Counted from the stretch's first letter, positions 19,275 through 29,368 are shown. The stretch: 64,000 nucleotides of DNA from Rhynchopus sp. YZ270_cl-10 (GCA_964035575.1 OZ037873.1:1426001-1490000); one strand, 5' to 3'. Program-made: numbers and translations. The notes: generated by a model from the sequence alone, not told the origin.

Positions 19275-19345
19275 AGAAAATCCTAGTGTGTTGTACCGTG
19301 GTCCGATATTCTTTCGGTCCCGGGTTCAACACCTGAGACAGATAA
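19275..19345 (+). pseudogene. Possible decayed tRNA
   Basis: A B-box-like gtcccgggttcaacacc follows a poorly paired leader. No acceptor stem can be drawn. Weak call. Confidence 0.3.
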
Positions 19346-19439
19346 TATATTTTGACTTTTTCAGATTTTTCTCATTTTTTTGTCTCCTCACTCTTTCTGA
19401 GAATCTTCAAAATTGTCAAAAGTGAGAAATTTTTGGGAA

Positions 19440-20880
19440 AATGGCATATTTAGGGGCTCCTGAATCCATTATGAGGTCAGATGAATCAATCTGAGCATCA
19501 CACATATCCTAATAGACAAAATGTCCGTTTATCAAAATACCTGAAAATGCCTCTTTATCCTATCTAAGGATGTCAGAAACCCTTAAAAGTGCAAAAATCT
19601 TGGGAATATAGGGTTTTTGGGCCATTCTGAATCCATTGCGGGGTCGGACGATTTGATTGGAGCATCAGAAGTATCCTAATCGGTAAAATGTCGCAAAAAT
19701 ATGGGCAAAATGCCTTTATACCCTATCTAAGCAATTAGAATGTGCTCTAAAACGCAAAAATCTTGGGAATATGGGGTTTTTGGGCACATCTGAGTTCATT
19801 GCGGGGTCGTACGATCAGATCTGAGCATCACATAATGTCTAGAATTTTACAGGTGCAACAAACACCTGTATTTTGGTGTAACATGCATATAACCATATCT
19901 GAATACCTTAAATTTGCACGAAAATGCAAAAATCTTGGGAATATGGGTTTTTTGGGCACATCTGAGTCAATTGCGGGGTCGCACGATCAGATCCGAGCAT
20001 CACACAATACCTAGAATTTCAACTATGCAATAAACATGTCTATTTTGGGTAAAATGGCTAATAACCACATGTAAGTAGCTTAAAAATGCTCTAAAATGCA
20101 ATAATCTTGGGAATATGGGGTTTTTGGGCACATTTGAGTTCATTGCGGGGTCGCACGATCAGATCCGAGTATCACACAATGTCTAGAATTTCAAAAAAGC
20201 AACAATCACATGTATTTTGGTGTAAAATGCATATAACCATATCTGAATGTCTCAAATACGCATGAAAATGAAGAAATCTTGGGTATATAGGGTTTTTGGG
20301 CACATCTGAGTCAATTGCGGGGTCGTACGGTCAGATCCGAGCATCAGACAATGTCTAGAATTTTAGCTATGCAACAAACACCTGTATATTGGGTAAAATG
20401 GCTAATAATCATATCTAAATGGCTCATATATGCTCGAAAATGCAAAAATCTTGGGAATGTGGGGTTTTTGGGCATTTTTGAGTCAATTGCGGGGTCGTAC
20501 GATCAGATTAGAGCATCACACAATGTCTCAAATTTTACAGGTGCAACAAACACCTGTATTTTGGTGTAACATGCAAACAACCATATCTAAATACCTCAAA
20601 TTTGCACGAAAATGAAGAAATCTTGGGTATATAGGGTTTTTGGGCCAATCTGAGTCAATTGCGGGGTCGCACGGTCAATTCCGAGTATCAGGCCCTCTCT
20701 ACAACTTAGCCGGTGCTCAAACATAGGGGTTACAGGCAAATATACCTGTACACAGGCATATGACCTCTGTACGAACCTTCTTTTCACTCGAAAATGCAAT
20801 TTTCTTGGGTATATGGGGTATTTGAGCACATCTGAGTCAGTTGCGGGGTCGTACGCTCAGATCCGAGCATCACACACTGT
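19440..20880. repeat. ~170-bp tandem repeat array, reverse orientation of the spacer family
   Basis: About eight units with aaatcttgggaatatgggg, then tttttgggcacatctgag, then gcggggtc and gatcagatccgagcatcac. Markers fall near 19,590, 19,758, 19,928, 20,100, 20,273, 20,446 and 20,612. Orientation is opposite to the arrays at 13.8 and 17 kb. Open frames here are short and repeat-derived. Confidence 0.8.
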
Positions 20881-20907
20881 CTAACTGAGAAATATTTTGA
20901 AAAAAGT

Positions 20908-22110
20908 CGATTTTTTGGTGAAAATATTTTTCACAGAAAATCGAATTTTACTATTAAGATTGGCTTTGGGCATGACCCAGTAAGGTTACTATGGGCCCCA
21001 TGGGACATATACACCCGAATACCAGGCCGTATTTTCAAAAAGTTGATAATCCCAGTATATGGTATGGCCCTGTGGTACGAAATTTTTGGCCGAAAAAATC
21101 GACCAAAAAATCGTCATTTTTGGGGGTCACGGTGACAAAAAGTTGCATTTTTTCACGAAAAATGGTCGGAATGTGACTTGAATGGGCTCTAATGGGTATA
21201 TTATGCACATAACATACCTAAATTATGTCGATATTTCACCGGCGGAGCCGAAAAAATCGATTTTCAGGGTGTGCAAAACTGTAAAAATGACGAAAATCGG
21301 AAAAATGACGATTTTTTGGTGAAAATATTTTTCACAGAAAATCGAATTTTACTATTAAGATTGGCTTTGGGCATGACCCAGTAAGGTTACTATGGGCCCC
21401 ATGGGACATATACACCCGAATACCAGGCCGTATTTTCAAAAAGTTGATAATCCCAGTATATGGTATGGCCCTGTGGTACGAAATTTTTGGCCGAAAAAAT
21501 CGACCAAAAAATCGTCATTTTTCGGGGTCACGGTGACAAAAAGTTGCATTTTTTCACGAAAAATGGTCGGAATGTGACTTGAATGGGCTCTAATGGGTAT
21601 ATTATGCACATAACATACCTAAATTATGTCGATATTTCACCGGCGGAGCCGAAAAAATCGATTTTCAGGGTGTGCAAAACTGTAAAAATGACGAAAATCG
21701 GAAAAATGACGATTTTTTGGTCAAAATATTTTTCACAGAAAATCGAATTTTACTATTAAGATTGGCTTTCGGCATGACCCAGTAAGGTTACTATGGGCCC
21801 CATGGGACATATACACCCGAATACCAGGCCGTATTTTCAAAAAGTTGATAATCCCAGTATATGGTATGGCCCTGTGGTACGAAATTTTTGGCCGAAAAAA
21901 TCGACCAAAAAATCGTCATTTTTGGGGGTCACGGTGACAAAAAGTTGCATTTTTTCACGAAAAATGGTCGGAATGTGACTTGAATGGGCTCTAATGGGTA
22001 TATTATGCACATAACATACCTAAATTATGTCGATATTTCACCGGCGGAGCCGAAAAAATCGATTTTCAGGGTGTGCAAAACTGTAAAAATCACCAAAATC
22101 CCAAAAATCA
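20908..22110 (+). repeat. Three tandem 401-bp repeats
   Basis: Units start at 20,908, 21,309 and 21,710 (cgattttttggt...). They are nearly identical, differing for example at tttttgggggtc versus ttttcggggtc, which alternates g, c, g along the array. A fourth diverged unit continues to ~22,280. A repeated 61-codon open frame inside each unit is not supported as a gene. Confidence 0.9.
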
Positions 22111-25100
22111 CGATTTTTTTTCAAAAATATTTTTTTCAAAAAAATCGATTTTAAAATATTGGTTTGGCTTGTGCGGGGACCTGAATCTGGGGCAACATAC
22201 CCTGTGGGACATACTGGGCCCGATGCAAGGCCGATTTTTCAAAAATATGGTTGCCCCGGTAGACGGTATGGCCCTGCAGGTCAGTGCATCGGGCCAAAAA
22301 TCATGAAAAAATCATGATTTTGGGGTCTGGCACCCCATGGGCACATATATCTGGGGGTGTGAAATATGCATGGAATCGACCGATTGGGGGTGTTATAGGT
22401 CCTGGGGGCCCACATGGGCCATATTTCACGCTATTGGGTCACGGGAAAGTGATTTTGACATTTTTTCATCGATTTTAGCTGTGAGAACCCTTCAAAAACA
22501 CTGATTTTGGGGTGTTTCTGAGACGGTACGCTATCCCCAGGGTCATATTAGGTATTAGTCCGGTCGACTTTTTGAAAAAACGACCCCGCAATGGACTCAG
22601 GGGTGCCAGATAGTGTATATGCACCAGAATGGATTCACGGGAAAAGTCAAAATTGGGTGTCAGATACATGCTGCCATAAGTGACGAATTTCAAAAGTTGA
22701 GATTTTTCGAAAATCAGGGTTCAGTACACGCTGTACCCAATCCTGGGGGCCAAAATTTTCAACTTTTTGAAAAAACGGGCGGTATATGGCCCTAAATTGT
22801 CAAAATGAGTTAATTGCGACCTCGGACGGCCTCCGGAGATGAGTAGAAGTTTATTTACTGAAAAAAAAAGTCAAAACACAGGCAAAATCCCACCTTCCAC
22901 AGGTACAGTCAAAACTTTTATCCAGATCTCATGTTTTTTCAAAAAATTTTAAATTGTTTTTATGACTAACACCTCCGAAATTTTTCCTGATAAGATGGAA
23001 TATGGTCCTGTCGTAGTATGCAGTGTGTTTGCAGGCAAAAATTTGCATTTTCTCGCCCCAGACATTTTTTTATACATAAAAGTGCATAAAGGGACCCCTG
23101 ACCCCAAAATCCGGGTTCCAGCTTTTTGAAGGGGTCACCCTACAGGCCACCTCAAAAAGTTGGCCCGTAGGGCCAACTTTTTGAAAAAACGGGGTTGCGA
23201 TGTGTCCTGGGGGCCCGAAGGGCCCCCAGGACACATCGCTGGGAAAAAAATATTAGGTTTTTTGGGGTCTATATAGGGTTGCTGTGGGGGTCACATGGCC
23301 GAAAAATGGCCATTTTTGGCCTATTTTTGGCCATTTTTTTAAGGTAAAAAATCCACTTTTTTTTTGTACATCCCCTTGCCCCCGGTAAAATTTACCAAAC
23401 ATATGGCCCTGTTGGACATACTGGGCCCATGAGTCGGTCGCTGGATCACCAAACTAGTTGCCCTATTTGCTAAAATCATGTTTTCAGGGTCAAAAATAGG
23501 GTGTTTTTTAGGGTCAAAAATAGGGTGTTTTTCAGGGGTATGTTAACCACGTATGTGTCTTAGGGACCAAATTTTCCAGGAATGTGAACCAATCGGGTCG
23601 CAATGGGTCCAGGGGGCCCGGAGGGCCCCCATGCAGGGAAAATTTGCAACAATCCTGGGCAATGCTGGGGGCCGATAGGGTGTGCCTATACACGTGTTTT
23701 TACGTGTTTTTGGGCACTTTTCAGGATTTTCGAAAATTTTTGCAACACCAAAATCAAAAATTTCGGTCTAGGAGGCCCATATCTGGAAAAAATCGATATT
23801 CCAATGGCCTCATTGGGACATATTGGGCCCAGGACCCTATTTTCAGGTCCCAGGAAAAGCCAAACCAATAAAAAAAATAGCTCAGGCGACCCCCAAAAAT
23901 AGGCGAAAAACAGCCATTTTTAGGGTGTTTTTTAGGGGTATTTTTACACACACAAATTGTTTACCATAGCACACCCCCAGGCTGCCTCAAAATTTTATCT
24001 TTATTTGATTTTTCCAACCCACATAGGGGTATTGGAGGCACAACTTTCACCAAGCCTGGGGAATTCGGCACTGCACACACACAACTGAAAAAGGCAAAAA
24101 TCACCTGTTTTTCAAGGTGTCGCAGGGTAAATGTTGTTCCTTAAAAACCAAATTTTTTCTAAAAAATCGGCCCTGCGGGTGAAAAAACGACACTATGGGG
24201 GGTATTCCAGGGTGTGGGGGCCCCAAAAATCCGGTTTAAGACCACGAGAGGGTCCGAATACACACCTGAGAAGGTCCCGGGGAGTAAAAAAATGGCCATT
24301 TTTGGGGGGTCAAAATCTCACTTTTTGGGGGGATGTTTGTATACCCAGTACCGACCCACTAGCTGGGATGCCCAACTTTTCGCGAATATGGGGGCCCGTA
24401 GGGCCCCCGGGGCCCAGGGGGCCCAAAATATCGTGTTGCAGATGCCAGGAGAACATGTTTCAATATTTTGGATACATTTTTCCATAGGGTCATTTTCAAA
24501 AGCACTGATTTTAGGGGTATTGAGCGAGGTACCCATACCCATGGGTTATCCTATATATTAGTTTTCACTCGGATGTGAAAAAACGATGTCGCAATGGATT
24601 CAGGGGGCCCAAATAGGGTATATGGCCCAGGAAATTTTCAAAAAGTTGACCCAACCAGGTATACAGGCATACAAGCCGGTAGGTCAACAGATAGGGTGTT
24701 TTCCGCACCCAAAATATGGGGTCATGACCATGTGGGTCAGACCTGAATTGATAAATGTTTCGCACAGGTTTTCGCGAATACCCCCTCTATTCCGAATGCG
24801 CTACAAGAGTTTTAAATTTTTGGCTATTTAGATTCACTTTTAAAAACAAAATGGGTCTCCAGAACACACATGAGGTTCAACATGTACCTCTACAGAAACC
24901 TTGGTTTTGGTCGGATTTTGAGGCCAATTTTTGGGTTCCCACCAATTTCCTAGGGTATACTGGGATATTGCCCGTGTGTCCAAAAGTGATTTTTGGGGCC
25001 TTAGGACCCCGGAGAATCCATTTAACGGTCGTTTTTGCACCGGAAAGACCTATCTAGTACCCAAAAATCGAATTTTCATATTTTTGAAAAAGTGACCAAA

Positions 25101-25130
25101 AATCGACTTTTTTTGGTAACATTGTATGGC
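22111..25130. other. 3-kb AT-rich region without recognisable genes; strong hairpins
   Basis: Many motifs recur loosely (gggcccat, ctttttgaaaaaac, ggccattttt). Two adjacent perfect inverted repeats lie at 23,151-23,183 and 23,197-23,239. No frame has coding character on either strand. No tRNA, B box or snRNA-type promoter element was found. Confidence 0.6.
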
Positions 25131-25706
25131 ATAAATTATTCTACATAATGTGTGATGCTTGAATAAAAACTTACGACCCCATAATGTACTCGGAACTCAC
25201 CCATGTAATTGTTGAGAAAAAAAAACTTTCCGAAAAAATGAAATTTCAACCCGAATATGCACATTTGGGTCATTTTACGGCTATGTAGGTCATTTTGTAT
25301 GTGTTTTTCGATTATATAGGTGATTAGGATATGTGTGATACTCAGATTAAATCGTAAGACCCCGCAATTGACTCAAATGTGCCCAAAAACCCTATATACC
25401 CAAGATTATTAACTTTTCCAGCATATTGGACATCCTTAGGTATGGTTATAAGCCATGATACGGCTATTGCTGGAAAAATAGCCGTAAATTGTGGTTGGTA
25501 TTGATTTCAGAAATTATGTGATGCTTAGATCATGCCATAGACGCTTTTAATGGATTCATATGAGCTCATACTACCCATATACCCCTTCAGAAGCCCCTTT
25601 TGACTCTTATGAATATCCTTATATAGGCTTCCACTTGTGCAGAACCTTCTCAGTGTACAAGATGTTAGGTACAAAAAAACCATCATATTTTTTACACTAC
25701 TGGCAT
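25131..25706. repeat. Diverged copies of the reverse spacer repeat and SL-type intergenic sequence
   Basis: 25,330-25,420 and 25,500-25,560 carry the gcaattgactcaaatg/gatgctt family. From ~25,570 the SL intergenic block begins (ccttcagaag, gactcttatgaatatcc, aggtac), which recurs before later SL genes. Confidence 0.6.
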
Positions 25707-25715
25707 GCTTCCCAG
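25707..25715 (+). promoter_or_regulatory. -48 element (type A) of truncated SL copy
   Basis: GCTTCCCAG, 48 nt before the exon start, as in intact SL genes, so the promoter is complete although the RNA is cut down. Confidence 0.7.
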
Positions 25716-25754
25716 GACACGTCTGTACTCAGAACGTTGTAGAGAAAAAAGGCA

Positions 25755-25797
25755 ACCAACTTTGTCAAAACATGGCCAGTTTCGAAAGAGACTGGCC
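25755..25797 (+). pseudogene. SL RNA, internally deleted copy
   Basis: Keeps the first six exon bases (ACCAAC) and then joins directly to TTTGTC and the terminal gccag/ctggc hairpin. The exon, donor and first intron part are gone. The joint falls in CAAC, present at both sides in intact copies, so a microhomology deletion is the simple explanation. Confidence 0.8.
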
Positions 25798-26074
25798 TTT
25801 TTTACGTTAGCATCACCTTCTGCAAACCCCAAAAAACACACATGATTCCCATCACACACAAGTGCTTGCTGCAACCCATTTGTATATTGCCTGCAAAACC
25901 ATGTGTGCAACCATTTGTGGCACTGGTACCACATATACCCCTTCAGAAACCACTGTTGACTCTTATGAATATACTTGTGTAAGCCTCTCACCTAAGCATA
26001 TTCTGTGCAGACCCTTCCCAGTGACCAATAGGTTAGGTACGAAAAAGCGACCATATTTAGGACACTGGAAGAAG

Positions 26075-26083
26075 GCTTCCCAG
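26075..26083 (+). promoter_or_regulatory. -48 element (type A), SL copy 1
   Basis: GCTTCCCAG, start 48 nt upstream of the exon. Confidence 0.75.
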
Positions 26084-26122
26084 TTCACGTTGGAGCTTAG
26101 AACATTGTAGAGAAAAAAGGCA

Positions 26123-26232
26123 ACCAACGATTTCTAAAGCTACAGTTTCTGTACTTCATTGGTATGGAAGCATGAAGATTATTCTTCACACACAACTTTG
26201 TCAAACATGGCCAGCCTCGAAAGAGACTGGCC
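26123..26232 (+). ncRNA. SL RNA: Spliced leader RNA gene 1
   Basis: 39-nt exon from ACCAACG to CATTG, then donor GTATGG. The exon core ACAGTTTCTGTACTT is shared with trypanosomatid leaders, and the exon length and start fit diplonemids. A Sm-like CAACTTTGTC precedes the 3' hairpin (ggccag...ctggcc) and T-run. The RNA donates its exon to mRNAs by trans-splicing. Length ~110 nt. Confidence 0.95.
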
Positions 26233-26508
26233 TTTTTTACGTTAGCACGATTGTCTTTGTGCACAAGAAGCAAACCCAAAAACACACCCAATTCACACCT
26301 GACCTAATGCACAAGTGCTTACTGCACCCCATTTTTAAATCGCCTGCAAAACCATATTTGTGACACTTGTTCCCCTTCAGAAGCCACTGTTGACTCTGTC
26401 GAATATCCTTCTGTAGGATCACACTTAAGGATATTTTTATGTAGAACCTTCACAGTGACCAAGATGTCAGGTACGAAAAAGCAACCGTATTATAGACATT
26501 GGCAGAAG

Positions 26509-26517
26509 GCTTCCCAG
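26509..26517 (+). promoter_or_regulatory. -48 element (type A), SL copy 2
   Basis: GCTTCCCAG at -48. Confidence 0.75.
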
Positions 26518-26556
26518 AACAAGTGGGTACCTAGAACATTGTAGAGAAAAAGGGCA

Positions 26557-26667
26557 ACCAACGATTTCTAAAGCTACAGTTTCTGTACTTCATTGGTATG
26601 GAAGCATGAAGATTATATTCTTCACACAACTTTGTCAAAACATGGCCAGTTTCGAAAGAGACTGGCC
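26557..26667 (+). ncRNA. SL RNA: Spliced leader RNA gene 2
   Basis: Exon 26,557-26,595 identical to gene 1, donor GTATGG at 26,596, Sm-like CAACTTTGTC, 3' hairpin, T-run. Confidence 0.95.
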
Positions 26668-26927
26668 TTTTTTACGTTAACATCACCTTGTGCAAACCCA
26701 AAAAACACACATGATTCCCATGTTCTTCGAATATTTTGGTGATTAGGATATGTGTAATGCTCAGATTAAATTGTACGACCACGCAATTGACTCAAATGAG
26801 CCCAAATATCCCGTATTCCCAAGATTTTTGGACTTTCGAGCACATTGGGCATCCTTAGGTATGTTTATAAGCCACTCTACGGCTATGTTAGAAAAAAAAC
26901 CCACCATAATAATGATACATATGGCAT

Positions 26928-26936
26928 GATTCCCAG
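26928..26936 (+). promoter_or_regulatory. -48 element (type A), SL copy 3
   Basis: GATTCCCAG, one change from the consensus, spacing kept at 48. Confidence 0.7.
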
Positions 26937-26975
26937 AACATGTTGGCACTTAGAACATTGTAGAGAAAAAGGGCA

Positions 26976-27086
26976 ACCAACGATTTCTAAAGCTACAGTT
27001 TCTGTACTTCATTGGTATGGAAGCATGAAGATTATTCTTCTCACACAACTTTGTCAAAACATGGCCAGTTTCGAAAGAGACTGGCC
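26976..27086 (+). ncRNA. SL RNA: Spliced leader RNA gene 3
   Basis: Intact exon, donor, Sm-like site and 3' hairpin. Next gene downstream is U6. Confidence 0.95.
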
Positions 27087-27173
27087 TTTTTTACGTTAAC
27101 ACGATCGTCTTGTGCACAAGAAGCAAAAAAACCCACACAACAACAGCAGAAGTTTAGAACCACATTCAGACCC

Positions 27174-27205
27174 TGACCCAACTCCAACAAGGGGCCCCTG
27201 TCTTG
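27174..27205 (+). promoter_or_regulatory. -56 element (type B) of U6
   Basis: TGACCCAACTCCAACAAG and CCCTGTCTTG with four bases between; starts 56 nt before U6. This resembles an external (type 3) Pol III promoter in layout. Confidence 0.75.
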
Positions 27206-27229
27206 TCAACCACCTTGTGCATATATACT

Positions 27230-27335
27230 GGACCCCAGAAATGGGACATCCGTTAAAATTGGATCGATACAGAGAAGATTAGCATGGTCCCTGCGCAAGG
27301 ATGACACGCATTAATCGAGAAAGTATCAACTTTTT
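27230..27335 (+). ncRNA. U6: U6 snRNA
   Basis: Contains ATACAGAGAAGATTAGCATGG and CCCTGCGCAAGGATGACACGC, the invariant U6 core (ACAGAG box, catalytic AGC, internal stem-loop). The 5' hairpin is ggacccc...gggacatcc, as in kinetoplastid U6. Nine Ts follow. It lies between SL genes. Confidence 0.97.
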
Positions 27336-27383
27336 TTTTGTCCCCCGGATCACACGTATTTTTTACACTGGTGTCTTCTTCAT

Positions 27384-27392
27384 GCTTCCCAG
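27384..27392 (+). promoter_or_regulatory. Orphan -48-type element
   Basis: GCTTCCCAG identical to the SL elements, but nothing recognisable starts 48 nt downstream. The flanking sequence resembles SL intergenic DNA, so it may be a remnant. Confidence 0.4.
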
Positions 27393-27501
27393 CACATATG
27401 TGCAGACATACCCATCACCCACAGGTGGCAAGTGGCAGGCTGCAGTAACCCATTGAAATATTGGTTTCAAAAAACGACCATATGCTTTATGCTACTGGCA
27501 T

Positions 27502-27510
27502 GCTTCCCTG
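27502..27510 (+). promoter_or_regulatory. -48 element (type A), SL copy 4
   Basis: GCTTCCCTG at -48. Confidence 0.75.
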
Positions 27511-27549
27511 AGCATATACATGTCGAAAGCTGTGTAGAGAAAAAGAGCA

Positions 27550-27660
27550 ACCAACGATTTCTAAAGCTACAGTTTCTGTACTTCATTGGTATGGAAGCAT
27601 GAAGATTACTCTTCTCACACAACTTTGTCAAAACATGGCCGGTTTCGAAAGAGACTGGCC
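27550..27660 (+). ncRNA. SL RNA: Spliced leader RNA gene 4
   Basis: Intact exon and donor. The 3' hairpin has one change (ggccgg) that keeps a G-U pair. Lies between U6 and 7SL. Confidence 0.95.
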
Positions 27661-27757
27661 TTTTTTACGTTAGCATGATTGTCTTTGTGTGTCTTTGTGC
27701 AAAGCAAAAAAAAAACACACACAAGAAGTGAGGATCTTCAAAACCACGTTTTTGACC

Positions 27758-27789
27758 TGACCCACCTCCAACTAGACAACCCTGTCTTG
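27758..27789 (+). promoter_or_regulatory. -56 element (type B) of 7SL RNA
   Basis: TGACCCACCTCCAACTAG, four bases, CCCTGTCTTG; starts 56 nt before the 7SL 5' end. Confidence 0.75.
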
Positions 27790-27813
27790 TATTCCTACAA
27801 TATGGTATCTATT

Positions 27814-28127
27814 GAGCCGGGATGTGTTGGCTGCATCCTGAAACCCCTAGCTTCTGGGGGGGCAAGCTTCTCCAGAACTGGGCACTCTTTGAGGTGGACC
27901 AAAGGCACCTTCAACTTCTGTGTTGATGTGTTGTCCGTGTTAGTCTACTGTCCTGTTTGCGGCCTTGGTGTAAACCAGGGCAACAATCAGAGTGAAATGG
28001 GGTGAACCGGGCCAGGCTGGTCTCACAGAGCAGCTCATAACTCCTGCAGTGGACAGTTCAAGGATCGCAGCACAGAGCAGAGTGAGGGTGTTTCCAACTC
28101 AATGGCTTGAACTGGAGAAGCGTTTCT
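27814..28127 (+). ncRNA. 7SL: 7SL (signal recognition particle) RNA
   Basis: The block GGGGTGAACCGGGCC...AGAGCAG...AACTCC...GATCGC follows the order of human 7SL (GGGGTGAACCGGCCC...GGAGCAGG...AACTCCC...GGGATCGC), and the 5' end GAGCCGGG resembles the Alu-domain start. It ends at a T-rich stretch near 28,127. As SRP RNA it targets ribosomes to the ER. The 3' end is approximate. Confidence 0.85.
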
Positions 28128-28243
28128 TTTTTACATTTTTCCATGTGAACATTGTTTCCACATCACCATACACATGTGTTGTTGATACACCCCACCACGT
28201 TGCCCAGACCATTCCTACCCACATTATTCACCACAAGTGGCAT

Positions 28244-28252
28244 GTTTACCAG
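28244..28252 (+). promoter_or_regulatory. -48 element (type A), SL copy 5, diverged
   Basis: GTTTACCAG, the weakest match among SL genes, still at -48. Confidence 0.55.
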
Positions 28253-28291
28253 CACATGTTGGTGCTTAGAGCAATGTTAAGAAAAAGGGCA

Positions 28292-28403
28292 ACCAACGAT
28301 TTCTAAAGCTACAGTTTCTGTACTTCATTGGTATGGAAGCATGAAGATTATATTCTTCTCACACAACTTTGTCAAACATGGCCAGCCTCGAAAGAGACTG
28401 GCC
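28292..28403 (+). ncRNA. SL RNA: Spliced leader RNA gene 5
   Basis: Intact exon, donor, Sm-like site and 3' hairpin. Confidence 0.95.
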
Positions 28404-28478
28404 TTTTTTACGTCACCATGAGAAAAAACATTCACACATATGATGCATGTACAAAGTGCACAGGTGTGTGTGTCACCC

Positions 28479-28510
28479 TGACCCACCTCCAACAAGACAA
28501 CCCTGTCTTG
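28479..28510 (+). promoter_or_regulatory. -56 element (type B) of RNA-X copy 2
   Basis: TGACCCACCTCCAACAAG, four bases, CCCTGTCTTG; first base 56 nt upstream of GGGTGCTAAG. Confidence 0.75.
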
Positions 28511-28534
28511 TTTTCCCATACTCTCCCTATGTTT

Positions 28535-28856
28535 GGGTGCTAAGTTAGTGTGCTACTTCGAAACCAAACAACTCGTTCAGCAACAGCTAAAACTTGAAAA
28601 GACCTTTCTTATCAGAAAATTCTTTACAATTTTTATGATGTGTCCTGCTGTGGGCCTGATATGGCCCAAGGCGGAACCACTTTCATATGATGTAAATCCC
28701 GTACGTTCGTACAGAATATTACCCATGATGATTATTCTTACATTAGCGTGTAACACTAATTCTGACTGCGTTCTATTTCACACTTCAAATATTAGAACTG
28801 GATGTGGGGCTGCCAGTTTACTGGTGGTCCCGATCCAGCACACAACGCAAGCACCC
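28535..28856 (+). ncRNA. Unassigned ~322-nt structured RNA (RNA-X), copy 2
   Basis: Inverted homologue of 18,522-18,851, diverged mainly in the middle third but with both ends and the 3' hairpin kept; attgcc/ctgcc differences in the hairpin leave its pairing intact. Terminal pairing gggtgct/agcaccc, then six Ts. Two divergent copies with preserved structure and promoter suggest both are functional. Confidence 0.7.
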
Positions 28857-28928
28857 TTTTTTATATTACCCCACCCAGTACCCCCCCTGTGTCTGTGTTG
28901 TTGCCTGAAAAAGCATCACCTTTTACAG

Positions 28929-28937
28929 GCTTCCTTG
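28929..28937 (+). promoter_or_regulatory. -48-type element of candidate small snRNA
   Basis: GCTTCCTTG; 48 nt downstream begins the hairpin/Sm-like/hairpin unit at 28,977. Confidence 0.55.
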
Positions 28938-28976
28938 TGGGGAGTGTTCGGTCAAGTGATAGTGATGAAGAAGGAC

Positions 28977-29027
28977 AGGGGCGAGTTTTCTCGTGAAATG
29001 CTTTGAAGCCTCTGACATTGAGAGGCT
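28977..29027 (+). ncRNA. Candidate 51-nt Sm-class small RNA
   Basis: Starts 48 nt after a type A element. Layout: a 5' hairpin (gcgag TTTT ctcgt), a single-stranded AAATGCTTTGA resembling a Sm site, then a perfect 7-bp hairpin (agcctct/agaggct). This order is that of a minimal U7-like or U5-like snRNA. U5 is present elsewhere, so U7-like or a lineage-specific RNA would fit. Inference from layout only. Confidence 0.45.
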
Positions 29028-29149
29028 CGCTCCGACCTCTGTTTTTAATAACCCTTACCGGTAACCACTGTGTATGTATGGTATGTATGGTATGTATGAT
29101 ATGTTGCCTTTGTGTGTTTGTTTTTGTTTTGTTAAAAAAGAGGGTATGC

Positions 29150-29329
29150 CACTCCTGGATGTTGTGCAGCTCCAGGGCAACATGTGTGAACGGACCAGGT
29201 TGCCCTGGCGACCCGTCACCCCAATGAGAAATTGCGTTAATATCATCAGTGCACAAGGCACTGTATCAGATATTAAGCTGATAAGAACAGATAATACACT
29301 TGATCTTAGCCAAAAGGCCGAGAAGGTAT
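29150..29329 (-). ncRNA. U2: U2 snRNA
   Basis: Begins ATACCTTCTCGGCCTTTTGG and continues CTAAGATCAAGTG and ATCTGTTCTTATCAG, the conserved U2 5' half. The branch-recognition stretch reads GTATTA instead of GTAGTA. The 3' half has stem-loops (ccagggcaacctgg; cctgga/tccagg). 3' end approximate. Confidence 0.95.
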
Positions 29330-29368
29330 GACTTCTTTTTAGTCCATACCAAATTCGACACCCATGTA

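Noticed and set aside
20908-22110. CRISPR-like array
   Set aside because: The 401-bp units are direct repeats without spacers, in a eukaryotic locus.
26123-28403. Dinoflagellate or euglenid spliced leader
   Set aside because: The exon is 39 nt, begins ACCAACG and shares ACAGTTTCTGTACTT with kinetoplastid/diplonemid leaders; dinoflagellate (22 nt) and euglenid leaders differ.
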